NCBI GenBank assembly: GCA_031763025.1
Contig: JASSKH010000014.1
Location: 6,146,633-6,210,632 of the forward strand
Length of the DNA stretch: 64,000 nt
Origin: Macrocystis pyrifera
Taxonomy: Eukaryota; Sar; Phaeophyceae; Laminariales; Laminariaceae
Direction: 5' to 3'
Position 1 is the first letter of the stretch, and the number at the start of each line of letters is the position of its first letter. Below the pieces are notes generated by a model. That model saw only the letters and a list, made by a program, of their open reading frames with translations, had not been told where the DNA came from and ran no database searches. The translations under genes and the position numbers were made by a program. Of this stretch, positions 21,611 to 31,774 are shown in pieces.

Positions 21611-24600
21611 ATGGCGCACACGGCAAGCACGCCGCTGGTGGTAGGGGAGTCTCTGACTCCACCGAAATACGGAGAGGTGTGGACCGAGCAGGCCTCTCGT
21701 GTTTTTTTACGCAGCGTACCTCGATTATGAGGAACGGCTGCAGCTCGCCAACGCTCAGGGGGTGGTTCAGCACTCCAAAGTGAGCATGGGCCAGCTTATC
21801 CCCAATTACATTCATCGGTGTTTTGAGGGATTTTACAAGCATCAGACTACGATGACCGCCTCGGAGTTGTTGGACGCTGTTAGGCAGCACGCTGGTTACA
21901 CAACCACCAGCAACAGATTTGACACCTCGCGGGCGGCAGCGGACTTGCGTCGCGTTCTCTCAATGAGGCGCGATGAAAAGCAGGGCGGTGAAACATCCGT
22001 CAAAGACCGCGCGATGATGGTAAACTCCGCTATGGAAAAGTATTTTGCGGAGAATCACGCGGTGCATGCCATGTACCGCGCGCAGGACCGTTCGTGGTTG
22101 CCCGGACCGGCGGAATTTGTGAGCATGGCGTTGGTGGATGGCTTATGGCCGTCCGAGTTCAAAAAGTACGTAAAAGGTCAGCTAACGTACGCTGCAGGGT
22201 GGAAGAAGGACCCGGCATTGGTCATGGACCAAAATTTTTCTGCTGCAGAACAGTGGAAATTCATCGAGGCGTATGGTCGGAAAGATGCTGCAGGGGCAGC
22301 TGAACCGCGACGCCAACAGCAGCAGAAACCGAAACAGCAGCAGTCCGCGAAAAAGTCGTTTGTTCGCGTCTGTTTCGAGTGTGGTGATCCCAACCATTAT
22401 GTTTCTGATTGCCCAAAAGCTCGCGGTGGCGGCACAGCTCCCAGCAGTGGTGGGCGCGGGTCGTCAGGGTATCGCGGGGGCCGCAATGGCGGCCGGGGCA
22501 GATTCAACCATGGACGCGGGCGCGGTGGCCGTGGTGGCAATCAATTGACAGCGGGCGGTGGAACTTCTGCTGTTGCTTCTTCAACTTCTGGTGCGCCAGC
22601 GGCAGGAGCCGCTGGGTCGGGATCTGGTTCGTCTGTTGCCGGCCGAGCTGTATACGTTGGAGGAGCTGGAACATCGGTGGGTGCTGCTGGAGCGAGAACT
22701 TCGCCATCCACCGAGCGGGCGGAGTCAGTGTCTGGTGCTGCTGCAGGGGCGGTAGCGCCGGAACCGTCTGTATATTCGACGTCTTGGTCGGGGTGGACCG
22801 CCGATTCTATTTCTTCGGCGCCGGCTGTAGGAGGGCAGCCATGGCGTCAGGTGACTCTTGGTACCGACCAGAGTTCAACGGCAGGTGAAGTGCCTGTCGA
22901 TCGCAGCGCTGAGTGTTTACGCGCTGATCTCTCTTTGCCAGGGTCGGTTGGTTCGCTGATGGCGCGTGTGATCCTTGATTCGGGGTCGGCGCTCACGTCC
23001 ATCGGTGTCGGCTTACTTCAGCAGCTGTCTTCGCATTTCGGCGGCGCCGATCTGCAAATTCCGTTCGAAAATGGCCCGCAGCAGGCGAAAACCGCTACGG
23101 GTGTTTCAGTGATGGTCACGCACAAAACGGTGCCGATTGCCGTGAGTGTACGGACGCCGTGGGGAGCGGTGAAATTGGAGCCCATCACTTTCGCGGTCAT
23201 GCCTGGTACAGATAACGTCGTTCTGTTTGGCATGGCTACCATGAAAGCTCTTGGCATCGACGTCTACCGTGAAGCTCTGGAGAAGCTTCGCCCTCGCGCA
23301 GTGCCGGTATCGACCGGTGTGGAGACTCCGAGTTACCTTGCGGCGCGCAGAGTGACGGTTTCCGTGCGTGCTTTTCAGACCGAGGCTACGGTGGATGCTC
23401 CGGAGGACAAGGCGGTGGAACATTTGGTCGACCGGGGGCCAGACATGTTCATGGATCCGGAGGAGGAGCGGACGGCCCGAGAACGGGCGTTGGAGGACAG
23501 CGTGCAGCAGGCAGAGCAGAGTGGATTAAGCGTCGGCGGAGCAACCCGTTTGCGCGAAATTTTGGCTCGTCGCGTGGGTGCTTTTCGCCGTGCGCTGTGT
23601 GGTGATCCGCCAGCGCAAGTGGAGCCGATGCGAGTGCAGCTGAAGCAACAGGCGAAGCCTGTCAAGGCAACGCCACGTCGGTACGAACCGACGAAAAGGG
23701 ACTGGCTCTCGAAGTGCATTGCTGCTTTGGTGTTTTTTGGCTTTGTCTACCACAACATCCAGGCGGTGTGGGCGAGTCCGGCGATGGCGGTGCCCAAGAA
23801 GGACTCTTTCCGTTTGGTGAGCGACTACTCGGCGGTGAACGCACAGGTGGAGAAGTCCCCGGGCGTCATGCCCAACCATGAAGACATGGGAGATCTGCTG
23901 GGGGCGCGTTTCTTCGGCAAGCTGGACCTACTTCAAGGGTACTGGCAGATGCCTTTGGCTCCGGAGGCGCAAGACGTCTTCACCATGGCGACAAGCGACG
24001 GTTTGTTCACGCCTACCCGTGTTCCCCAAGGTGTTTTGAATGCGACTTCTTATTTCCAAGGTGTCATGACTGAAGTGTTGCGTGGTTTGGATTGCAAAGT
24101 TTGGGTCGATGACGTTTTCTTTTTCGCAGACACCGAAGAAGCTCTTCTGCAGCTGCTTGATGACATTCTTGAACGCCTGGAGAATGTTGGACTGTTTGTC
24201 GCCGCCCACAAGTGTACCTTCTTCTCTCGTGAACTGGTCTGGTGTGGTAAGGTGTATTCCAATGGTGTCGTGTCCCATGACCCCGCTCGAGTGCAAGGTT
24301 TAAGTGAAATGCGTCGTCCCGAAAACGCTGGAGAACTAATGCAATTCTTGCAGGCTGTCAACTGGTTGCGTACATCGTTACCACGTTTAGCGGAAACGGT
24401 AGCACCGTTACGTGATTTTTTGGAGGAGCTCCTTGTTGGGGCTACACGTCGGACTAAGCGAGTGGCGCGCAATCGTGTCATCAAGGATACCGCGTGGACG
24501 GAGGATCGGGTGCGGGCGTGGAATGCCGCACGGGGTTTGGTGGCGCAAGCAGTGCCGCTTCATCATCCTCGTCCCGGGTGCGTTGTTTTGATGTTTCCTG

Positions 24601-25673
24601 ACGCTTCTGATTTCCATTGGGGTAGTTTTCTCACCCAAGTGCCTGAACACGAATTTCGCAGTGGATTGGCGTTGGAAAGCATGTCTCACGAGCCTCTCGG
24701 ATTTCTGAGTGGTTCGTTCACAGGTTCGCAGTTGCGCTGGGCGACTGTCGACAAAGAAGGTTTTGCGATCGTTAATACGTTCCGGAGGCTCGAATACCTG
24801 CTTTGGGGTGGTGTTCATATCTTTACTGATCATCGAAACTTGCAGTACATTTTCAATCCGGAGAAGTGTGTCACGACGGTCACAAAGACCATGGCACAAC
24901 GCCTAGAGAATTGGAAGGGTGTTTTAGGACAATACCGCTATGCAATCGAACACATCCCTGGCGATCGAAACTGTTGGGGGGATCTGTTGTCTCGTTGGGT
25001 CAAAGTTCCTACGGTGCCTGTTCGTTCGGTTGCCGTGCACAGCCCATGTAATGCTGACGATTCGCTTCCCGCATTGGATGTGATTCGTGCCTCGCAACAA
25101 AGGTCTGTCGCTCGTATCGGCGTTGGTGTTCATGAATTTTCGACAACCTTCGGTCAAGCTACCTTGGCCGATGATGGTTTGTTTCGTGTGCGTGTTGGGG
25201 TGCGTGACGTCTTGTGGATTCCGCCGGATGATCTTGCTCTTCAAACTCGTTTGATGGTGTGCGCGCACATGCGCTCGGCTGGTCACCGTGGTGTGGCGCC
25301 GACTTTGTTTCGCCTGAAGGAATATTGTGTTTGGCCTCACATGGATTCTCAGGTTCGCGAATTCGTTCGCCAGTGTTTGCACTGTGTAGACACGCGTGCA
25401 GGTGCACTCATTCCTCGTCCCTACGGAGACACGGTGCATGGTACCGCTCCGGGAGAAGTGGTGCACTTTGATTTTTTGTATGTTGGCCACAGCGGGCCCG
25501 AAGGTAGCGATGGCCTGCCTGATGAGGATGGTTTCCGATATGTTTTGGTCATCATGGATGATTTGTCCAACTACGTGGCGTTGGAACCGGCCGAGGCTTG
25601 TACAGCCGAGGTCACAGCGAAGCATTTGCTAGCCTGGTGTAAGACTTTGGGGGGGTGCCGCGTGTGTGGGTGA
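21611..25673 (+). CDS. G1 gag-pol polyprotein (gag, protease, RT, RNase H, start of integrase), one internal frame change
   Basis: An ATG at 21,611 opens a frame that shifts at the T7 run (21,702-21,708). The main frame then runs from 21,699 to 25,673 (1324 codons). Numbering from 21,699: gag capsid-like region to about 200; a CCHC zinc knuckle at 225-238 (CFECGDPNHYVSDC) that binds RNA; a Gly/Ser-rich linker; aspartic protease with DSGS at 427; reverse transcriptase about 670-870 with VSDYSAVN, KLDLLQGYWQM and the catalytic WVDD at 802-805; RNase H starting at FPDAS (Asp968) and ending IPGDRNCWGDLLSRW; integrase zinc finger (H, H, C, C) about 1187-1235; and the first catalytic Asp of the integrase core at about 1258 (HFDF). 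The frame stops just before the second catalytic Asp, which lies in the overlapping next frame. Tyr of the usual YxDD box is replaced by Trp. Confidence 0.88.
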
Positions 25674-26623
25674 GTGATACCGCCACGCATTTCAAGAACA
25701 GGGTGCTTGCTTTGTTGAGCGACGCGTTGCACATCGAACATCGTTTTGCTGTCGCTTACACGCCGTGGTCGAACGGTACGTGTGAACGCATGGTAAAAGA
25801 GGTGGTACGTGCTCTGCGTTCCATTCTGTCAGAACAGCGTCGTCAGGTTTCGGAGTGGGTTGATGTTTTGCCGGCCGCTCAGTGGGCCTTGAACACTTCG
25901 TTTCGTGAACGTTACCGAAGCACTCCGTACAGCGTGATGTTTGGGCGTGCTCCGCGTACCGATTTCTCGGCGCTCGTTTCTGAGTCTGATGGCAGGTGGA
26001 ATGTTGACGTGATGAATGCTGACTTGTTGCGTGCGAACGTCCGTGAAGTCGTTGCAGAGCAGGAGAGATTTTGCGCCGATATTCGCGCAGCTGTTGCCGT
26101 GTCTCGCGACAACAAACGTAAACAGGCTCAGGGCCAGGTGGTGTTGCCAAAATTTGCGGTTGGTGATTTCGTGTTGTATGCTCGTGTTCGTCGGCAGGGT
26201 GTCACACCGAAATTGTTGTCCACATGGACTGGTCCGTGGCGTGTGGTAGCAGCTGATCATGATCATGTGTACTCAGTTCAGAACATCGTTTCTGGGAAGG
26301 TGCATCAAGCTCACGTGGCTCGTTTACGATTTTATGCGGATGCGACGTTGAACGTCACCGCTGATCTGAAGGATGTTTTCCAACATTCCTTTGCGCAGGG
26401 TGAATGCCGCATGAATGCTGTGGTGCATGTGGCCGAAGATGATGCCAACGAGGTGATTGTCTTGGTCGATTGGGATGGTTTCGAAGCAGAGGAGCGCACG
26501 TGGGAGTCTTTGCGGTCGATTTATTCTGCTGCACCTGAATTCGTCGTGAAGGAATTGCGCAAATTACGGATGACCCGTGCGCTCAAGATTAAAATTGCTT
26601 CAGAGTTCAGCATTGATTTGTGA
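25655..26623 (+). CDS. G1 integrase core (second half) and chromodomain-like C-terminus
   Basis: This frame overlaps the previous one by 19 bases at a G7 run (25,649-25,655). The offered start is GTG, so it is a continuation, not an independent gene. It carries the second integrase Asp (VSDTATHF, residue 8) and the catalytic Glu (SNGTCERM, residue 44). A GDFVLYARV...WTGPWRV SH3-like region follows, and near the end a chromodomain-like motif (VLVDWDGF..EERTWESL, about residues 265-290). Integrase inserts the cDNA, and chromodomain-like tails usually direct insertion to particular chromatin. The break in the middle of the integrase core would abolish activity unless ribosomes shift frame or the run length is a sequencing error. 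Confidence 0.88.
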   Translation: MPRVWVSDTATHFKNRVLALLSDALHIEHRFAVAYTPWSNGTCERMVKEVVRALRSILSEQRRQVSEWVDVLPAAQWALNTSFRERYRSTPYSVMFGRAPRTDFSALVSESDGRWNVDVMNADLLRANVREVVAEQERFCADIRAAVAVSRDNKRKQAQGQVVLPKFAVGDFVLYARVRRQGVTPKLLSTWTGPWRVVAADHDHVYSVQNIVSGKVHQAHVARLRFYADATLNVTADLKDVFQHSFAQGECRMNAVVHVAEDDANEVIVLVDWDGFEAEERTWESLRSIYSAAPEFVVKELRKLRMTRALKIKIASEFSIDL

Positions 26624-26701
26624 TTTGCCGCATGCGATTTCGTCTTGGTTTTTTGGTTTTGTCAAGCTCGTTCGTGTCGAGTGAACTCGCTTTGGGGGTG
26701 C

Positions 26702-26932
26702 TGTAGCCAAAAGATACCAAGCCGTGGAGGTTTCAGTGTAATCGCATGTGTGAGTGGAGCAGTGGCCGGGGATCCTGTGTGATGTCCCCTAGCCACCTGG
26801 CTCGTGGTCCGATGAGGATCACTCCGTGATAATACAAGCTCTAAGAACAAGACTTACTGAGTGCGAGGCCAGCGAGACTGGTGGAGTCCCTCGCTGGAAG
26901 CCCTCTTGCTGATATCATCTGGCAGAGGCCAT
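26702..26932 (+). repeat. 3' LTR of G1
   Basis: Apparently identical to 21,172-21,402 and followed by the target duplication ATACC. Confidence 0.92.
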
Positions 26933-26937
26933 ATACC

Positions 26938-28149
26938 CGGTGTTATTATTACTGATTCCTGATCGTTTATACTCTGTACGAGATAGATCATTGCCGCCAC
27001 ACAATGTCCCCGAACACGTGCTTATCATTGGCCCTTGTCGACCACAAGAGACTGACCACGCTGTCCATCGATAGATATTGTCCGTGTTAAGATCAAGGTT
27101 GCGGGACACTTTGTATCCCTGGACAGGTCTGCCTTTTAAGTCGGTGATCGTTGGTACTCACGTGTGTTGCTTGCTCAGCTATAGAAGAAGAGCAGTTTTA
27201 TTCCTGTCGTGCACGCGGAGACTGAGACCAAGCTCGTGCGCCTCTGGAAAACCCTGGTTTTTCATCTAAGATACGCCTTCCAAGTGCTACAGATACGTTC
27301 CCAGTGACTGAATCCAGGTAGTTGCCGGGCTTTCAACCTCATACAAAGCAGTATCATAACACTAGAAGCCCACTCTGATGAGCCGTATATGCAGAATTAT
27401 GGGAAATTCGTGGAAACCCCGATTCCACGAACTAGAACATGAGTTGAAGATGCGGCTCTTCAAAACCCACTCCCACACCTCTGAACGGCGAGGCAAAGAA
27501 GCCGGCAAATTACGTTAAAAAAAAAAGGGAAGACCTAGCCTAAAGGGGCAGGAAGGAATCGTCGATGAAAGCCATCTCCATGCCGCCCGCACGGGAGGGG
27601 AGGCGAGGAAGATGCACGGAAAAGCGAAAAGTGAGTACGGGAACGAAAAGAAAAATAACACGAAAGACGGCAAGAACCACCTAAACCCAGTCCATAACTC
27701 TGAAAGCGCGTCCTGGGCCACACCCCGCAGAACCTGACGCATAGACATACCACGCGTGTACATCTCCCCGTCTCCTCAGGCTACGCAGGAATAGTAACCT
27801 GCGTATCAATATTGCGCATACAATCAGCTTATTCCACACTGCTCTGCAACGGATACGATTCAACTGCGTTACGAGATACTATCTGGCGGTCAACCGCTCG
27901 CCGTTACTCCGAGAAAGCTCCCGTTGTGCCGCGCCAATTCTCATTCGGCGGTACAGGCGGTTGGTTTGGCGGTGTTGGTTCGGGGTGCCGGCCCAGTAGC
28001 GCAAAATTGCGTGGCGACAAGCAGTATCAAAACATCGGCAACAATAACAGTCTTCGATATTTTGGGCGATGGGCCCTTAGCATCATGAGATAGATGAAAG
28101 TAATGTATGCGTATACCCCGGAATATAGAAAGTAAATAGAACATTGCGG
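26938..28149. other. repeat-derived stretch, including a distant relative of the G2 3' region
   Basis: 27,366-27,480 (AGCCCACTCTGATGAGCCGTATATGCAGA, then GAAGATGCGGCTCTTCAAAAC and CCCACACCTCTGAACG) parallels the sequence just inside the G2 3' LTR at 30,228-30,375. The sequence before it (TATCATAACACTAGAAG) resembles the LTR end. This looks like an old relative of G2 in the same orientation. A single TCCATCGATAGATATTGTCC unit lies at 27,063. No gene is visible. Confidence 0.45.
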
Positions 28150-29360
28150 CTACAGTAGCCCCGAAAAAACTTGTATGGATGGGTATTGTTCACGACAATA
28201 GACGGGCAACGCTGGGTAACGATAGACATTGTGAACCACAGTAGTAGACTGGCAACACTGTCTATCGATAGACACTGCTATCCACAATGAACTGGCAACG
28301 CTGTCTATCGATAGATGCTGTTAACGGCAATAGACTGGCAACGCTGTCTATCGATAGATATTGTCAGGGAACAATCCATTTTCGGCAATGGAGACAATAT
28401 GCCTATACTCTAACAATGGAGGCACAAGGTTGTCCATAGATAGCCATCGTCCTGAACAATAGATGTTGGGGAAGAGACTGCGGTGGATGTTGTTTGAACA
28501 ATAGACCAAAAACGTTTTCTTATCGATGGCTATTGCCGCAAACAATATACACCAATTAGTTGTATCCAGCAATAGCCATCGTCACAAACAATAGACTGTT
28601 GGGCGATTTTCGCAATAGACTGTTGTCTAAACCTGTTGTATCGTGGAGTGATGCGTATCTATGGCGATTCTTGACGACCGCAGAAGCTTATATTGCCGCC
28701 AACAATAGGTATCCACGATTGTGTCCAATAGCCATCGCTACCCACAATAGATTGTTGGTCGGGCTCCGAAAAATATGAATCTGACTTGCTTTATTTCAGT
28801 ATAAGACAAAAAAAACTCGAGTTAAGAAACTAATAAGCTGAGGACTTTCTTCTAAAAACGTTGACCGGCATCCGACAAAATAAATACGGCTTACTTGATT
28901 TCAGTACTGGACAAAAAACTCGAGTCAAGAGAAACGGAAAGCTGAGAATTTTCTTGTCATCGTGGTTTTATTTTTAATACTCGTATTCGGATTATTTTAG
29001 AAAGTGCCGCTAAGGTAAGACAACGTAACGGTAGTAAATCGAATTTATTTCCGGAAAACTAAAACCAATAGAAAATCTAGATGACCGGCATCCTGGAAAG
29101 CAAAAGCTTACTTACTTGGTTTCAGTATGGGAGAAAAAACTCGAGATTAGAAACGGAAAGCTGAGAATTTTCAGCATAACGCCAATCTTGTGCAGTTGGA
29201 TTTGCAGTCTGTTGGAAATGGGGTTATCGGCACGTTCGCACGAGCTCTTACCCCAAAAATGTGCGAAATTGCTGTTTCTCGCCTCAGAAAGAGTTGAACT
29301 TTTCTCCAACACACACCTAGAGCTGTTTACCGCTGCTCCAGGTGCCTAGTTGCAGGAAAT
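28150..29360. repeat. CTATCGATAG repeat cluster and linked dispersed repeat (copy 2)
   Basis: 28,200-28,400 carries at least four units of the type CTGGCAACGCTGTCTATCGATAG. It continues through AACAATAGACTGTTGGGCGATT and GAATCTGACTTGCTTTATTTCAGTA, with ACTCGAGTTAAGAAACNNANNAGCTGAG repeated near 28,815, 28,920 and 29,140. The 28,560-29,210 part matches about 44,370-44,960 in reverse complement. It is a large dispersed repeat without coding motifs. Confidence 0.65.
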
Positions 29361-29376
29361 CACCGCCCGAACTTTT

Positions 29377-29560
29377 CCGATCCAACTGGGTCAAATACGA
29401 TTACAATCCCCAATTGGATCGGAAAAAAAAACGTTTTTTTTTTTTTCCGATCCAATCCATGATCGTAATCGTATTTGACTCAGTTGGATCGGATTGTATT
29501 TGTCCCATCCAATCCATGATCGTAATCGCATTTGGCTCAGTTGGATCGGAAAAGTATTGG
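29377..29560. repeat. tandem repeat with TTGGATCGGA units
   Basis: About three units of 55-70 bases share GATCGTAATCGTATTTGACTC, AGTTGGATCGGA and ATCCAATCCATGATCG. The first is inverted relative to the others, with A9 and T12-type runs at the centre (29,429-29,447). The same GGTCGTAATCGTATGACC-like sequence lies at 29,699-29,717, right beside the G2 insertion site. Confidence 0.6.
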
Positions 29561-29725
29561 CGGTTATTTCTTCCACCTGGGCACCTGAAGAAGGGGGAAA
29601 CAGCTCTAACTAGATAGGTCTTGGCGAAACGTCCAACTCATTCTGAGGCGAGAAACAGGGGTGTACTCGATAGGAGATATGTACTCGATCTCATGCATGG
29701 TCGTAATCGTATGACCATAGACCCT

Positions 29726-30224
29726 TGTGATGCGGGGCCCGTCTCTAGGGTAGTGGTAAGGGTAGTGGCAAGGGACGCAGGTTGTTCTGGCAGCTGGAAA
29801 GCAGTGCTTCGCTTCTTCTGATAGATCTTCTATTGATGGCGAGAGCTGAGGAGGTGCTCTGGTAGAGAAGTGAGAGGTAGGGGGGCGGGACTCGACGCCC
29901 AGATATACTCGTCCCACCCCACGCCACAAGCTCTCCTAAATTCCTCTTATCTGATGTACGCCTACAGAACTTTCCCATGGCTACCAATCGTTCTTCTGCT
30001 AATATAAGAATATCTCACTTCGTGGTCCTATCTGCGCTAAGGAACATTACTCTCGTCTAAGGGGTTTTCTGCCCTAGGGAACATTCCTAAGAGAACGTTA
30101 CTCTCAACTAACGGAATTTCCGCCGGGTTAATCCATTCTTTGGATTATTCTCGTATTCGTGAGACTACAAGACTGTAACGTATTATCTATATCTATAGCC
30201 CATGAATACTCTACTCATATCACA
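29726..30224 (-). repeat. 3' LTR of G2
   Basis: 499 bp, matching 38,111-38,609 base for base as far as I can read. On the plus strand it begins TGTGATGCGGGGCC and ends ACTCATATCACA. On the minus strand the polypurine-like CAGGGTGGGCTAA lies immediately upstream. Confidence 0.92.
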
Positions 30225-31774
30225 TTAGCCCACCCTGAATAGTCGTATATGCAGACCACAAGATGGTCGGAGGGTGATGACAAAGTTCATCCCGAACGGC
30301 CAGAAAAAGGTGGTCGAAGATGCGGCTATTCGAAACAAAAGAAATGAGGCTATAGATCCCCCCACACCTCGTAATAAAACCCAAACACTACGAAGAGGGG
30401 GTGTTCGCTGCGAACAACGACGGAAAGGGAGACTAAAGGAGAGAGACACAGAACTCGTAGCAGAGGCGAAAGGAAAAATCACCCAAAATGAAAACAAAGA
30501 AAGACGAACGCAAAATGAGGCAGAAACCGAAAGCGAAGGCCGAAGAAGAAAACGAAGACCCAAATGAAGGCAAAAGAAGGACGTACAAGCGTTTCACTGG
30601 AGCCATTGTCTGGGGCCCAAGGAAGTACGAAAGGGTTGTTCGCTGAACCGGGTTGGCGAACGAGGAAACTCTAAAAAGGAGACAGCGATCACAATTCAAA
30701 AACATATATATATATATCCGCTAGGCCCCATGCCTTGTCTTGTGGCGAAGGTCCTAACATGGTAGTCATCATGCGAGACAGAAGGGACACAGCTAGAGTG
30801 CTTTGAGGGCTGCGTGTACTAGGGACTACTAAACCCGAGAGACGCAACAAACAACGCGGCGTCTCGGAGACCTGTTCGTGGTGTGAACAAAACTAGCAAA
30901 GGTAGCAAGGTAGCCAACTCAACAAAACCAAACTCAAAGACGGTGGCGGCAAGAAAATCCGCAAGAAAATAGGCCTAATGCGTGCAGTTCGAAGTTGTAG
31001 ATAGCGCGGGGCCCAAACACTAGCGTGTGCAACTCGGTCAACCGTCGTTTGCCAGAGGACAGAGGGGGGGTGTGCGGAATACCGGACAAGAAAGAATGAA
31101 GAAGAAAAGGGAAACAGAAAACGAAATACCATCGGGACCAGAAAACAGACAAAAAGCTGGACACAGGTCAGGAGAAATCGATCATGTCCGAACCGCTTAT
31201 GTATGGCCGATAACTCAACGGCCTTCCGGGGCGGCAATGCTATCGGGACCCTACTTGTCAAACATGGAAGGAACACGGGTGAGCTGGAAGCTCGATATAG
31301 TCTTAGCTCGAGGACCGTCTGAAACACAGGTCGGCGGAAGTCGACTAAGGTCAGAGTACAGCTCAGGCTACAACACGATTTTACCTCGGCGTGATATCGC
31401 CGATAATTGGCTGTAGGCTATTGGAGTACGAACACAAATGCAAATGAAGGTATTGCTACGAGTCGGTGGCCTGAACGTAAGGAGGTTACACGGAGCCGTA
31501 GGAGATAAGAAGAAAAACAAACGGCGGGGGGGGGGGGGGGGGGGGGGGGGACGATGATACTCCCAAACACACCCAAAAAGGAAACATACGCGGCCTCGGA
31601 TCGGTAGCCAACACGGGGTCAGTCAAGCGATACCGGTGGCGGTAGATGGAAACAAACACTCCCAAGAAGATGACTGCTGATGACTATTGAAGACTAACCC
31701 TGAAGAACTACTCTTAAGATATTGTAGACTAATCAGAACCAAATACCCAGAACTAACAAAATACTAAACTAAGG
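30225..31774 (-). other. G2 3' non-coding region with a 25-base G run
   Basis: It lies between the integrase frame and the 3' LTR. It holds only short frames on either strand, A/G-rich segments on the plus strand, and an uninterrupted run of 25 G at 31,526-31,550. The same kind of region, with the same sequence next to the LTR, is present at 63,825-64,000. It probably carries the terminator side of the transcript. I see no gene in it. Confidence 0.6.
31526..31550. repeat. G25 homopolymer
   Basis: A single uninterrupted run of 25 G on the plus strand (C on the G2 sense strand). Confidence 0.9.

Larger units (their letters stand above)
21172..26932 (+). mobile_element. Ty3/gypsy LTR retrotransposon G1, structurally complete
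   Basis: It is 5.76 kb and bounded by 231-bp LTRs that I cannot distinguish by eye. It is flanked by the 5-bp target duplication ATACC (21,167-21,171 and 26,933-26,937). The order gag, protease, reverse transcriptase, RNase H, integrase and C-terminal chromodomain-like region is that of Ty3/gypsy chromoviruses. Two frame changes, in a T7 and a G7 run, break the polyprotein. Identical LTRs mean insertion was recent. A polypurine-like stretch (TTTGGGGGTGC) directly precedes the 3' LTR. The sequence right after the 5' LTR is the palindrome AATATCTAGATATT, not an obvious tRNA-complementary site. Confidence 0.92.

Noticed and set aside
24924-25625. 233-codon minus-strand frame
   Set aside because: It is antisense to the G1 RNase H/integrase region, has no family motif, and exists because the sense strand is GC-biased at wobble positions.
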